From [Phialemoniopsis] sp. UDSM-2020 (taxonomy: Eukaryota > Ascomycota > Sordariomycetes > Thyridiales > Thyridiaceae), in contig JAEILZ010000003.1 in NCBI GenBank assembly GCA_018873225.1, forward strand, positions 558,001 through 622,000: a stretch of DNA of 64,000 nucleotides. The letters run 5' to 3'. The position numbers were made by a program, and so were the translations under genes. Below are positions 22,806 to 32,431 of the stretch, piece by piece. The notes below the pieces were generated by a model. That model made no database searches. It had not been told where the DNA came from and was given only the letters and a program-made list of their open reading frames with translations. Each line of letters begins with the position of its first letter. The stretch's first letter is position 1.

Positions 22806-23632
22806 CTATGTCTGCCAGTCCCCAAGAGCCATGTGTTCTCCCCTGCCATTGTAATCAGCGCCTTGGGACATGGCCACCCGCTTCCTCGAGGTCTCCAACA
22901 GCCTCGACCTCCACTCCTCGGACATCTTATCGTTGTAGAACGACCACAAGCGAGGCAGGAAATGGACGTCTTGCACACAGTAAAGCCGAATATCTCCGCA
23001 AGCGGGCGCTCGTTGAAAACCTCGAAGGTCCCGCCTAGCTTTGGCACAAATAGAGCATTTCCCCTTTCCTTGACAAACTGCCATCGATTGCGCTCGACGA
23101 GAGTCATTGGGCAGTCGTATTGCATGCACTTAGGCAGGCCTCTGACATACGTCCGAGGGAACCTGCGCGTTGCAAGCTCCATCAGCTGCAAGTCCTGAAC
23201 TCCGGCAAGGCGGACTTGGAAGTGACCAAACAGCGCATCGGAGTCATTCCGGACGTCGAAGAACACCTTTGGGATCGCCTCGGACTCCAAGAGATCCTTG
23301 AATGTCTTGCCGCAAGTGCTTCCGGGGGTTGAAAAGGCTTTGGCGCCTAGTGTATGTACATCGAGGAGGTAGGTCTGTCTTAGGGAGTCCACATATATCT
23401 GGACGATAGATATCGATCCGTGCCTGGACAGATCGACTCCTTCAATATCGATATAGAGAGACGGCTGAGCTGTTGGCTGTCTGTAGAGAAGGTCCACAAG
23501 GGCAGACACAGCGGCTGGAGTGTCGATGAGACCAGTGGTGGGAAATTCGATAAGTATAAAGTTCTCGAGGTCTTGAATACAGGCTTCGAGAATGGCTTCG
23601 AGACGTTTCGCCGCCGTCTCAGCTTGAGCCAT
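22806..23632 (-). pseudogene. 3'-5' exonuclease (RNase D/DEDD) gene with a frameshift
   Basis: The first frame, from the ATG at 23632, has DEDD motif I as YIDIEGVD near residue 61 and motif II around FFDVRNDSDAL. It then has the fungal family signature CMQYDCPMTLVERNRWQF and FEVFNERPLAE. At about 22994 the homology leaves this frame. It resumes in the neighbouring one with DIRLYCVQDVHFLPRLW (motif III aspartate) and ends GRGEHMALGDWQT with a stop at 22806-22808. The first frame instead runs to an unrelated tail stopping at 22733. The switch equals one missing base. No GT-AG intron of credible size explains it. It is therefore a recent pseudogene, a sequencing error or a programmed shift. All catalytic acidic residues are still present across the two frames. 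The family acts on RNA or DNA ends; its fungal substrate is unknown. Confidence 0.72.
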
Positions 23633-23844
23633 GATGAAGACGTTACATCACTTTGCGAAATATTGTGTTCAATATCGTGTTGGATGTTATGTTGAAGAAG
23701 GGGATTAAGAAAAAGAAGGAGGAGGAGATGGTTGACCATGGGCAGGATTTTATCCTTGAAGAAGTTCTTAGATAGCTGGCCTGTTCGTGGCGGGCCACCT
23801 ATACTGTTCAAAAAGGTTTGCTCATAACCGGTGGTTCTTCTTGC

Positions 23845-24330
23845 TCACATGTCCCTTGTCCCAAGGTTCGTGAAGGCATATTGTCGGCAGAGCCATGCTC
23901 TGTACGCAGGCAGTGCCTCGGATTCCATGATCATGGTCGAGTGCAAAGTAGAGTGATAGTCGTCCAGACTTGGCCAATCTGCCATGGGTACAGGCGAAAC
24001 TAAGCCGCGTACCCGCCTGGGGGGGCACACGGTCGAGAGACGAGAAAATTACCGGAAGCAAGACCTCAGCATCGCGGCTGTGGAGGCTGTGAGAGTCGTT
24101 GCTGGCTCGAAGTGCGTCGTAGAAACCGAGAAGCGAGTCCTCCACGTTGTCCATTGGCTTCAGGTGTCCCAAAACCAGCTGCCGAAAGTAAGGGATGTAA
24201 CCCTGCGCCTGGGGTTTGTCATTGGGGAAATCGATGCACTCAGCATTGAGTGCTAGCCACTCAAGTGGGACGGCCTCGGCGTACTTCCATCCGAGCACTC
24301 CGATCTTTCCAGAAGCTGAAATACTCTATT
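23845..24330 (-). pseudogene. Broken hypothetical ORF next to the exonuclease gene
   Basis: Protein-like sequence is split over frames. One frame reads GWKYAEAVPLEWLALNAE and YIPYFRQLVLGHLKPMDN in the segment up to about 24040. A second frame downstream reads ADWPSLDDYHSTLHSTMI and AYRAWLCRQYAFTNLGTR before a TGA at 23845. A third frame upstream around 24330 (LKADINRVFQLLERSE) also looks coding. I could not find GT-AG introns that join these in phase, so this may be a decayed gene. I do not recognise the family. It lies head-behind the frameshifted exonuclease on the same strand. Confidence 0.35.
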
Positions 24331-25319
24331 GATGTCTGCCTTCAGTGTGGCTGAAGGTCAAGTCTGTGAGGGTCTTCAAGGTTGAAGTTGTGTCTATATA
24401 CTGAAGCATGTGTCTTGGTACTAAAGAGAATGATAGTTTTTGTAAAAGGGGGCTTGTATTCGTGAGTTGCAAATATGCCGGATATAGTCTCTCTGATAAA
24501 AAGTTGAAACTATCGTGAATCATATTTGACTACACAAGTAAGTTGTCAAGCCGAAAGTTTGCAACAAAGCAATCTCTGACAGCTAAGAGTATGAGTACTT
24601 GAAAGCAAAGTTCAATTAGCTTAATGTGGACGATGGGCTGCTTGCAGACTTAAGTACAATAGCACAGCTTTCATAAGTCGGCACAAGGCCACATACAATT
24701 TCACCGCTCCAGATATTGAACTTGAAAATGGTGTAAACTATTCTTATTCATCTCAAGCACTGCAGCCAATAAGGCCAAACACTATGAGAGTCTCACTGCT
24801 GCTTGAGAAGGTAAATCGGTTCAATGATTGTCGAGGGGTGAACAGGTGACTGCAACAACAATGTTGAAGAATAATAAACAACAAACACTTTGAAAAACCA
24901 CTGTCTTAACACCGTACATCACTTCTATCTTTGTTGCATCATTTTGTGTTTTCTACTATGTACAAGATATGTTTGCCTGCCTGCCCAGAGTTGAGGTGGC
25001 GCTATCGCCGAAGTCGAGCTCATGTGGGTCCACCAGCACCAACACCAGCGCCGATCTCCCGCGCTGCAACCTCTAATTTGATCTCACTCCGAAACTTGCC
25101 TCATTACTAACCCCGAACGACAATGACAAAGCACACCCAGCGCATCTCATAGTACAAAGGTCCCCATTGACCTCCCGGACCATCATCCAAGGATAAACCA
25201 GAATTAAAAGAGACAGCAACAAGAGACCAGACAGCACACACGCAGAGCTTCCCCTGACCGGGCCTCAACTTCCGGGGTACTCCCGATCCCGACCACCTCA
25301 ACAGGAGGACCAAGCGAAG
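24331..25319. other. AT-rich region upstream of LIP2
   Basis: No gene is supported. Long A/T-rich stretches run to about 25000 and then give way to C-rich sequence leading into the LIP2 start. Confidence 0.5.
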
Positions 25320-26297
25320 ATGCGGCTCCGGCACATCCACCTCCCCTCGGACCCCTCGCGGGGAATGTTCCCGACCTACCGCGCAGCAGCCTACATCCAA
25401 GAACGCCTCCGACGCTCCCTCCTCGCCTCCAAAGCTACCTCCTCCTCCTCTTCCTCCCCATCCCCTCCACCACCACCACCGCCCACACTCCTAACCTTCA
25501 CCTCACAACCCACATACACCCTAGGTAGAAGACAGTCCTCCACACCCCTCCCGCAACAGACCCTCTCCCGCCTCACAGCCCCGCTCCATGTCTCTTCGCA
25601 ATCCTTCACCCCGGCCATCCTGCCCTCCCCGCGCGGCGGCCTGACGACCTACCACGGGCCGGGCCAGCTCGTCATATGGCCCGTCCTCGACCTGCGCTCA
25701 CCCGCACTGCCACAGCCGCAGCACACGGTGCGCTCGTACGCCGCGCTGCTCGAGGACACCACCGCCGCGGCGCTGCGCTCGCGCTTCGGCCTCGCGCCCT
25801 TCACCACGTCGGACCCGGGCGTGTGGGTGCGCTCCCCGACCCCGGAAGGAGACGGAGGGGAAGCGCGCAAGATCGCCGCCATGGGCGTGCACCTCCGCCG
25901 GCACGTCACGGGCCTCGGCGTGGCGGTCAACCTCGCCACGCCCACCACCTCCAGCATTACCTCCTCCGCCGCCGAAGATGAGGCGTCGAATCCCTGGTCG
26001 CGCTTCGTGGCGTGCGGCCTCGAGGGGAAAGGCGTGACCTGCGTGCGGGAGGAGCTCGAGCTGGCACGCCAGACGTCTTCCTCGGCACCGGGCTGGGCGC
26101 CCCCCAAGGAAGGCGACCCGGCCGACCTGTCGGGCATGGCGGACGCCTGGGCGGCCGAGCTGGCGCAGCGCCTTGGCCTCGGCGCGCCGTGGCGGCTTGG
26201 CGAGGACGCCGTGCGTGAGCTGCTCGCTGCCGCGGAGGAGGAGGCGCGGCGGGAGATGGATATGGCGGAGGAAGGCGTGGAGGAAGGGGTGCAGTGA
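25320..26297 (+). CDS. LIP2: Octanoyl-[acyl-carrier-protein]:protein octanoyltransferase (lipoate synthesis)
   Basis: This single-exon gene encodes 325 aa. The enzyme moves the octanoyl group from mitochondrial ACP to lipoyl domains (for example of GcvH and 2-oxoacid dehydrogenases), the first step of lipoate cofactor assembly. LipB/Lip2 motifs are present: TLGRR near residue 67, RGGLTTYHGPGQLVIWPV from 105 with the conserved His at 112, and the catalytic lysine at 184 in RKIAAMGVHLRR. GLGVAVNL follows, and the nucleophilic cysteine is at 232 in VACGLEGKGVT. A Ser/Pro-rich insertion (residues 40-56) interrupts the N-terminal region, as in other fungal copies. The N-terminus is basic but only weakly like a mitochondrial presequence. 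The upstream ATG context is clear. Confidence 0.94.
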   Translation: MRLRHIHLPSDPSRGMFPTYRAAAYIQERLRRSLLASKATSSSSSSPSPPPPPPPTLLTFTSQPTYTLGRRQSSTPLPQQTLSRLTAPLHVSSQSFTPAILPSPRGGLTTYHGPGQLVIWPVLDLRSPALPQPQHTVRSYAALLEDTTAAALRSRFGLAPFTTSDPGVWVRSPTPEGDGGEARKIAAMGVHLRRHVTGLGVAVNLATPTTSSITSSAAEDEASNPWSRFVACGLEGKGVTCVREELELARQTSSSAPGWAPPKEGDPADLSGMADAWAAELAQRLGLGAPWRLGEDAVRELLAAAEEEARREMDMAEEGVEEGVQ

Positions 26298-27430
26298 TCC
26301 TACCTCGTGAAGGTTGGGTCCTAAGGCGAACGCATTGATTCATGACACCCAAGGGCACAAAGAATAAATCCCAAATCCCCGTCTGTGACTCGGGGAGTCA
26401 CGGCGCTGTAATCTGTACACTAGAACACTCCACGAGGACGCCTCGATGCATGCGTTACGGTCTGCATGAGACGTAGGCATCATTACTTCAGCTCAACATC
26501 TGACACGGGCCAGGTCGTGTCACAAACTAAGAAGACGTTAATAAGAATTTTCAATGTATATTAATACACTCTGACTCCTTCACGGAGCTTGGCTCCTCAT
26601 CATCGTCGTCGTAGTAATGCCACCAGTCATCCCACAGAAAAGGATTTTCTTTTCTCTTCACAGACTCCCAGTTCGATCGAGTCAACTTCAGAGATAGTAC
26701 CAAGCATCACTCCTCGACTTCAACTCCACAAGCACGCACTCTTTGCTATAGAATGGATCGATTCATTCTTCCACCAAGCTAATCTTTACCTGTCCACTAC
26801 TCCCTATCCACTGGCCAATCCATTCTCCCTTCTCACCCAGACCCTCAAACCATTCATAGATGCTTGATCCCTCTAGTAAAAACCCTGCATAGACCTAGAA
26901 GTCCTTTCAACACCAAAAACACAGATGAAAAGAAAAAGACCAAAGAAAGAATACGCAAATCGCCCACACACACACAAGATGCAAATGCGCTGTCCATGCT
27001 CTCTAGTACGCAGTGCGCTGAACAGAGAAAACCAAACAATGGTATGAAAGAGTAGGTAGTCGCGTACAAGGAGAGGCCAAAGTCCTACAGACTTGACCAA
27101 GTTCCGGACCAAGAAACAACGCATCAACATGAAATTTTGAGTCAAGACTGCCTGCCCACCAAAGCCCTTTTGCTGCACAAAAGTAATACGAAAACCCCCT
27201 TCCCTCCTTCACAAACAGAAAATGGTGCCAACCTCCCTGATTTCGTCTGCTCGAAACGTGTGTTCGCCGATAATGTCGAGCCGACTGAGGGTATGAGAAG
27301 TCATCGCATCCGACCCAATAACGCTGAACGCCCTCGTTAAACCATCCCTGGTCATTTCACATGGCTCAAAGTCCAACGGTCCATCTCTTGCCCATAATCA
27401 TTCCCACGATGCAACAGTCCCGAGGCTTCC
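26298..27430. other. Convergent intergenic between LIP2 and otubain gene
   Basis: The interval holds the 3' flanks of both genes. It is AT-rich, with short frames that lack family signatures. No gene is supported. Confidence 0.55.
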
Positions 27431-29838
27431 CTACCACTCACCGCTTGAGTGGCTGCCCTGCTTACTCCTCTTTCTGCCGCCCATCTTCTCCCGATCTATG
27501 CCTTCCTCGCCGTCGGGCCGATACTCCTCGGGCTGAAAGTTCGGGTTATTGTAGTGTGCAGTGTTGAAGTGGCTGTTCTTGAAGGTCACGGTGCTAAAGG
27601 TCTGTTCGCCGACCGGCGCATTCTCCACCATGCCAGGGAAGTTGTACTTGCTGAAGCGAAGCGGGTGGTTCATCGGTCCTACGGGCGTCGCCATGGCGGG
27701 CTGAGGTGGCGAAGGGGTCGCTGCTTGATGTTGCGATAATGACGGTCCGAAAGGCTGGGTCATCCATGGCGATGAGGGGCTGGGTACGTATGCGTCTCCG
27801 AGAGGTGAGGCGTCCGGGCCTGCCAATGGTGACATGCCTGGTTCGCCAAAGCCCGGAAGCATAGCAAGCGGGCTCATGTCGAGGTCCGCAAACGAACCTA
27901 GACTAGATATGTTGCTAGTGATTTGGTGCTGATGAGAGAAGGACGTAGCCCGGTTAACTTGGATGTTGAGCGGTCGCGGTGGTGGCCGGTAGAGAACATC
28001 GTAGTGATCAGGGCGGTATAGCAAGCAGATGACCGGTCCCAAATTTGCCAGATCTTGTCCCCGGGCCTCCTCCGGCAGGCGGTAATTGTTGACCTCTTGC
28101 TCGTCCGACCGATCCAGATAGGCGACCTCCAAGACCATGCCGGCTTGCTTGAGTAGTACGTTGAAGAGAAGAGCGATACAAAGGTGGTCAATCTCGCGGT
28201 TTGGCGGCTCGATCCATTCGCTGCAGTAGGCCTGGACGCTGCCGTGTCCCTGGATGAACGGCTCATACTGCTCGACGTTGCCCTTGAGCCAAGAAGCAGC
28301 GAGAAGACGAAGGTGATATATGATTGCGTTGGCCGAATCTGCATTGTTGAACTTGGCAGTGAGAAGTCCCATGGCGGCGTCGGTGTTGGGCAGTAACGAC
28401 AGAATCTCGCCGAAGAGGATCTGGGTCTCTTCTACCATGTCTTCGTAGACATATGGGCTGTATCCTCCAATGTTGAGGATGTAATCATTGAGCTGCGTGA
28501 CGCGTTCTAGCTCCGCGCTGATCTGTGCCTGGTTTCCTCCCTCGATGAGCTTCTCAAAGTATGAGAAGCCGATTGCTATATGTCAGCCAGTGTCAGCGAT
28601 ACCTCTTGAGATGAAACAGCATTTCGTAATAAAAGTAGAAATCCATGATGAGTATGACCAAGAGAGACTAGACGACAAGATGGACCGCAGAATCAATGCG
28701 AAACTCGACTTGTGAGGTCAAGTTCGTCGATATCGTTGTTGGGCATCGCTCCACCAGAGACGAGACGGGACATTGCGGGGTAGCAACAAACGACTACCCC
28801 AAAACATGGAACCTGGGGGGGAAGCTCACCTCTCCAGCCGCAGTTGCCATCTCCTTGGATCGGACGATAGTGAGAGTAAGTCTGCGGGAGTGCCTGGACA
28901 GTTTCTGTGAGCAATTGGACAGGCTACATGCAGTGAAAGGTGGCGGCCGTCGCCGTCTTTCCCCACTTACAACTGTTTTCCTGACGTAGATGGGATCTGC
29001 CTTTGCATACTCCTCGGCGATGGCATGGATCGTCGTCTTTTCGCCCACCAACGGTCCCTGTGCGCGCGCATGTTAGTCAAGAGGACATGCGAGGGAAACG
29101 ACGGGTTGTGGATGTGTAAACGCGGCGCATAGCGTTCGACAGTAGTGGTGAGATGGGTGATTTGGGTGAAGGCGAGGGACAGTAACATGAGTGAGAGAAA
29201 GAGAGAGTGTGTAAACATGATGAGATAGACGATCAGCTTACGTCGAGATTCGGCCGATAATCTCGGGCTGCGGCCTCTTGTGCAGCCAGATCCTCTGCCA
29301 CGGCGGCGTTGGGGTCCATCTTGATGGATGACGCGGGGATGTGAAGATGGGGTGCACCTCCTCCTCGGCGGCGGCGGTTATGGCTCGCCGCGTTGCTGCC
29401 TCGCGTATGACTGCTGGTGTTGCTGGCGGTATGTGTGTTGTGATTGTTGGGGTTGTAGTGAGCAGGAAGGGAAGCGGAAGAAGTAGAGGAAGAAGAAGTG
29501 GTGTTCAGGTTGTTTGCTGCCGCTACTGTCGATGGCATTGAGGCGAAAGCGGCAGCAGCTGAGGACGGCGTTGACGTTGGGAAGATGGCGGGACCACCCA
29601 TTAGTGGGCGGCCCCCGCCGTGGCGGGCACTGGTGCCGCTGACGCCGCCGCCAATCAGGGCCCCAGCGCTATGGCTGCTGTGGTTAGGCCCATGCAGCCC
29701 CAGCTGTTGCGCCGGCCCCGGCGGCGCCTGTTGTTGCTGATGGGGATGGGAATATCCGCTGTAATCAGAGAGCTCGTCCCTCACCCCGTACGATCCTGTA
29801 GCGAAGGGCAGGTAGGGCGTGGGTTGAGGCTGGAACAT
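27431..29838 (-). CDS. Otubain-family (peptidase C65) ubiquitin thioesterase
   Basis: Four exons, 29838-29242, 29057-28971, 28923-28830 and 28575-27431, give 640 aa. The introns are 184, 47 and 254 bp. The otubain fold spans about residues 200-455. YSHYRPIQGDGNCGWRAIGF gives the catalytic Asp253/Cys256 region, completed across the third splice. FNVLLKQAGMVLEVAYL and PDHYDVLYRPP (His at about 450) supply the rest of the active site. The enzyme should cleave polyubiquitin, as OTUB1 does for Lys48 chains. Unlike human OTUB1 (271 aa), it has a ~200-residue Gly/Ser/Asn/His-rich N-terminal extension and a ~180-residue Pro/Ser-rich C-terminal tail, both likely disordered. The first and last introns are unusually long for this window, so the exon-2 borders deserve cDNA support. 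Confidence 0.86.
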
Positions 29839-30425
29839 GGCCCTTGACTTGTGTGTGAGGAGATGAAAAGAGAGAGGGGAAATGAGAGGAGTTAAAAATA
29901 GAACAAAAAAGTAAAGAAAAGAAACGAGAGGCGGCGTGTCTCGTGCTCGGCGTTAATGGCACCAAGACACGCGCGCAAGAAATAAGAGACAAAACGAGCG
30001 GTCTGGTTGAGTCGGCAGTCTTTTGGAACAGGATGCAAAAGAACAGTCGATGGTGGTCTAGCCAGTTACGTTGCGGAATGCCACGGTCTTATGGCCAGCC
30101 AGACGAGATGGAGAGCACAGGTCGATCGCGGGACTGCGTCTAATGGTGCCCAGTAAGCTGACCGGGGGGAGGACACTTAGGCGACCGGCCTCGTGCTCGT
30201 GGGTGGTGGTGTTTGCTCGCGGGTGACTGGGTGACGTTGAAGACTTGTCAGTCCGTCCCAGTGTGCCCTGCTGGTTGGTTGGACCTTTTGTTGCTTCTTG
30301 TTTCCTTTTTCCTCGCTTTAAGGAGTGTTAGTTATTACACCAATATCCGTGCTTCGATAACACCAGACCACAAAAACGTCTGCCGGAAGCAACCACACGG
30401 GCCAAAGAACTTTGCATGCGCACCT

Positions 30426-30468
30426 ACACACACACACACGAACGCACGCACGCACGTACGCACACGCT
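30426..30468. repeat. CA and CGCA microsatellite tract
   Basis: A run of CA dinucleotides is followed by interrupted CGCA/CGTA tetranucleotides. It may adopt Z-DNA and is likely to vary between strains. Confidence 0.75.
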
Positions 30469-31460
30469 TCTTCTCACACGTCTTCTCGCCTACCGAGCCT
30501 GTGGTCCAAGAAGAGACGGCGCACAAGGCAGGGGATGTCTGACGAGAGAGAGAGAGCAAGAAATAAGGCAACCAAGCTTGCTGTGGATGGAGGGTTGGCC
30601 AGAGATCCTAGTGGAGCGAGAGGCTGCCCGTCTTTGCGGGAGTGATCGTTTGGCTCGTCCTGTGATTCGGGCGATTCCCTTTTCGGGACGCACGATAGGA
30701 TGTGGGAGGATGGGGAAGCGAAGGGAAGGTGAGCAAGCAGCGCGGATGCGGCGTTAGTTGATCGAAAAGAGCCCTTCTTGTGTAAGCGGAGCAAACATGC
30801 GTCTTTGCTCTTCCCACACCTCTGGCAGAAGGTCGATCGACTTTTTCTCGGGCTACACCAGCAAGACAAGGGAATTCCGGCTGCAACCCGTCAATTACTC
30901 CCGGCCGGCCAAGCGGATGAGAGGCATAGTAGTAACCCACGAGATTGGTGAGCGAGTGTTGTACAGGCCCGGATGGCGAAGTCCACGGGTAGGCAGGCAG
31001 GTGGGTAATGCAGCAGAGCGAATGACGAAAGCCCGGTGTTGGTGTCCGTCCTGGAGAGGTGAGGGTGACCGAGAAAACGGATGGCCGACGACGATCGAAT
31101 TGTATGTAGATGGAGGAGGGGGGGGAATCGAGGACCAGGGTGAGAATGACCTTTGACTTCCTAGCAAGCAATAGACAGATTTAAAAAGGAAGCGGAAGGG
31201 AAGAAGGCAGAAGCAATTAAGAGAAATGGAAAAGAATCTGGTTGGGAAGAAGCTGTGTCTAAATTGCACGGGAGCATAATGCCGCCCCCAGCTTCCCACC
31301 CACAAATGCACCTCTTGCAGCCTGCAGAGCGGACGAGCCCCTTGTTGAAGAAGAGCAGCGAGACGCACATTGGCCCGTCAAAAGAAAAATCTAGACGATG
31401 GTAACTGCACGCCACTGGCCGTCATATTCATGTAGCCAGTCATCATGAAGCGGACATGCC

Positions 31461-31478
31461 ATCATCATCATCATCATC
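31461..31478. repeat. ATC trinucleotide repeat, six copies
   Basis: Six perfect ATC units lie in non-coding DNA. Confidence 0.75.
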
Positions 31479-32417
31479 TACAGCAGCGGTCTTGTTTACT
31501 GTTCGCCTTCCCCCGGGCACTTCGGGTCGGTCCAGCTTTGCACCCACTTACTGTCTGGCCTACATGTCTCCTCATAGATCTACTCTGATCGGGTCGGCTT
31601 CTGCTCCATACTGGGACCGTCCCACGCAAACAGAGACGATCTATCTACTGCCGACTGCCGGCATTATTAGCACTTGCAGCCGGCAGGTTTGGCCATAACA
31701 AAAAGACCCTTCGGGCAAGTCCCTTCTTCCCTTACTTATTAGCAGGACAAGAGAGACAAGAAAAAGGGCACCACCCCCATTAAAGGCTAGAGAGTCTTAA
31801 TATTTGCGAACGGGTTACCGCAAGCTGTTTAGCGGCAAATCTGGCATCCGGGTGCGCAAGGACCAACAAGCAGCCAAGGTGTTATTTGGGGCGGCGGACA
31901 AGATTGGCATCGTGAGGAGCCAAAGTGAATCAACCCCCCTTACACTCTAGATTCCTGTAGTTACAAGATTGTAATTGTTGATCACTGGAGGATCCGGTGC
32001 CTCTGAACAACTGTAAATAACGATCTTGTCAGACCGCGCACGAGGGAAGAGGTTGCGTTCCTGCTTCTGCTCTCTTGTGGTTGAGATGGGCCGGCCCACG
32101 CGAGCAGCCGGCGTCCAAACGGCTCAGAGGGCGATCCATGTCCGTCATGGGCTTGCTGCTGGACCACACCTGGACCAGGAATCCCGCAATGGCCCATTTT
32201 CGAGCTGCTGCTGAGATTGGCACAAGGGGATTGACAAGACGCTAGGCATGGGTGGAGGGAGAGGGTCGTTCGCCGACGGCACTGCAGCATGCATCCCCCT
32301 GCCACGCCCCTCCTCCACACTTTTTATCTTTTGTCACTGTTCGAATTCCATTTTGCTTTTCTCTGTCGCCCGGTGCTCTCCCGTGTTCGTCTGTTTAGAC
32401 ATTAGAGAACTCACACA

Positions 32418-32431
32418 AAGCTTGCAAGCTT
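32418..32431. repeat. Perfect 14-bp palindrome AAGCTTGCAAGCTT
   Basis: The sequence equals its own reverse complement and lies inside the 7.2-kb gene-free interval. It could be a dimeric protein site or chance. Confidence 0.6.
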
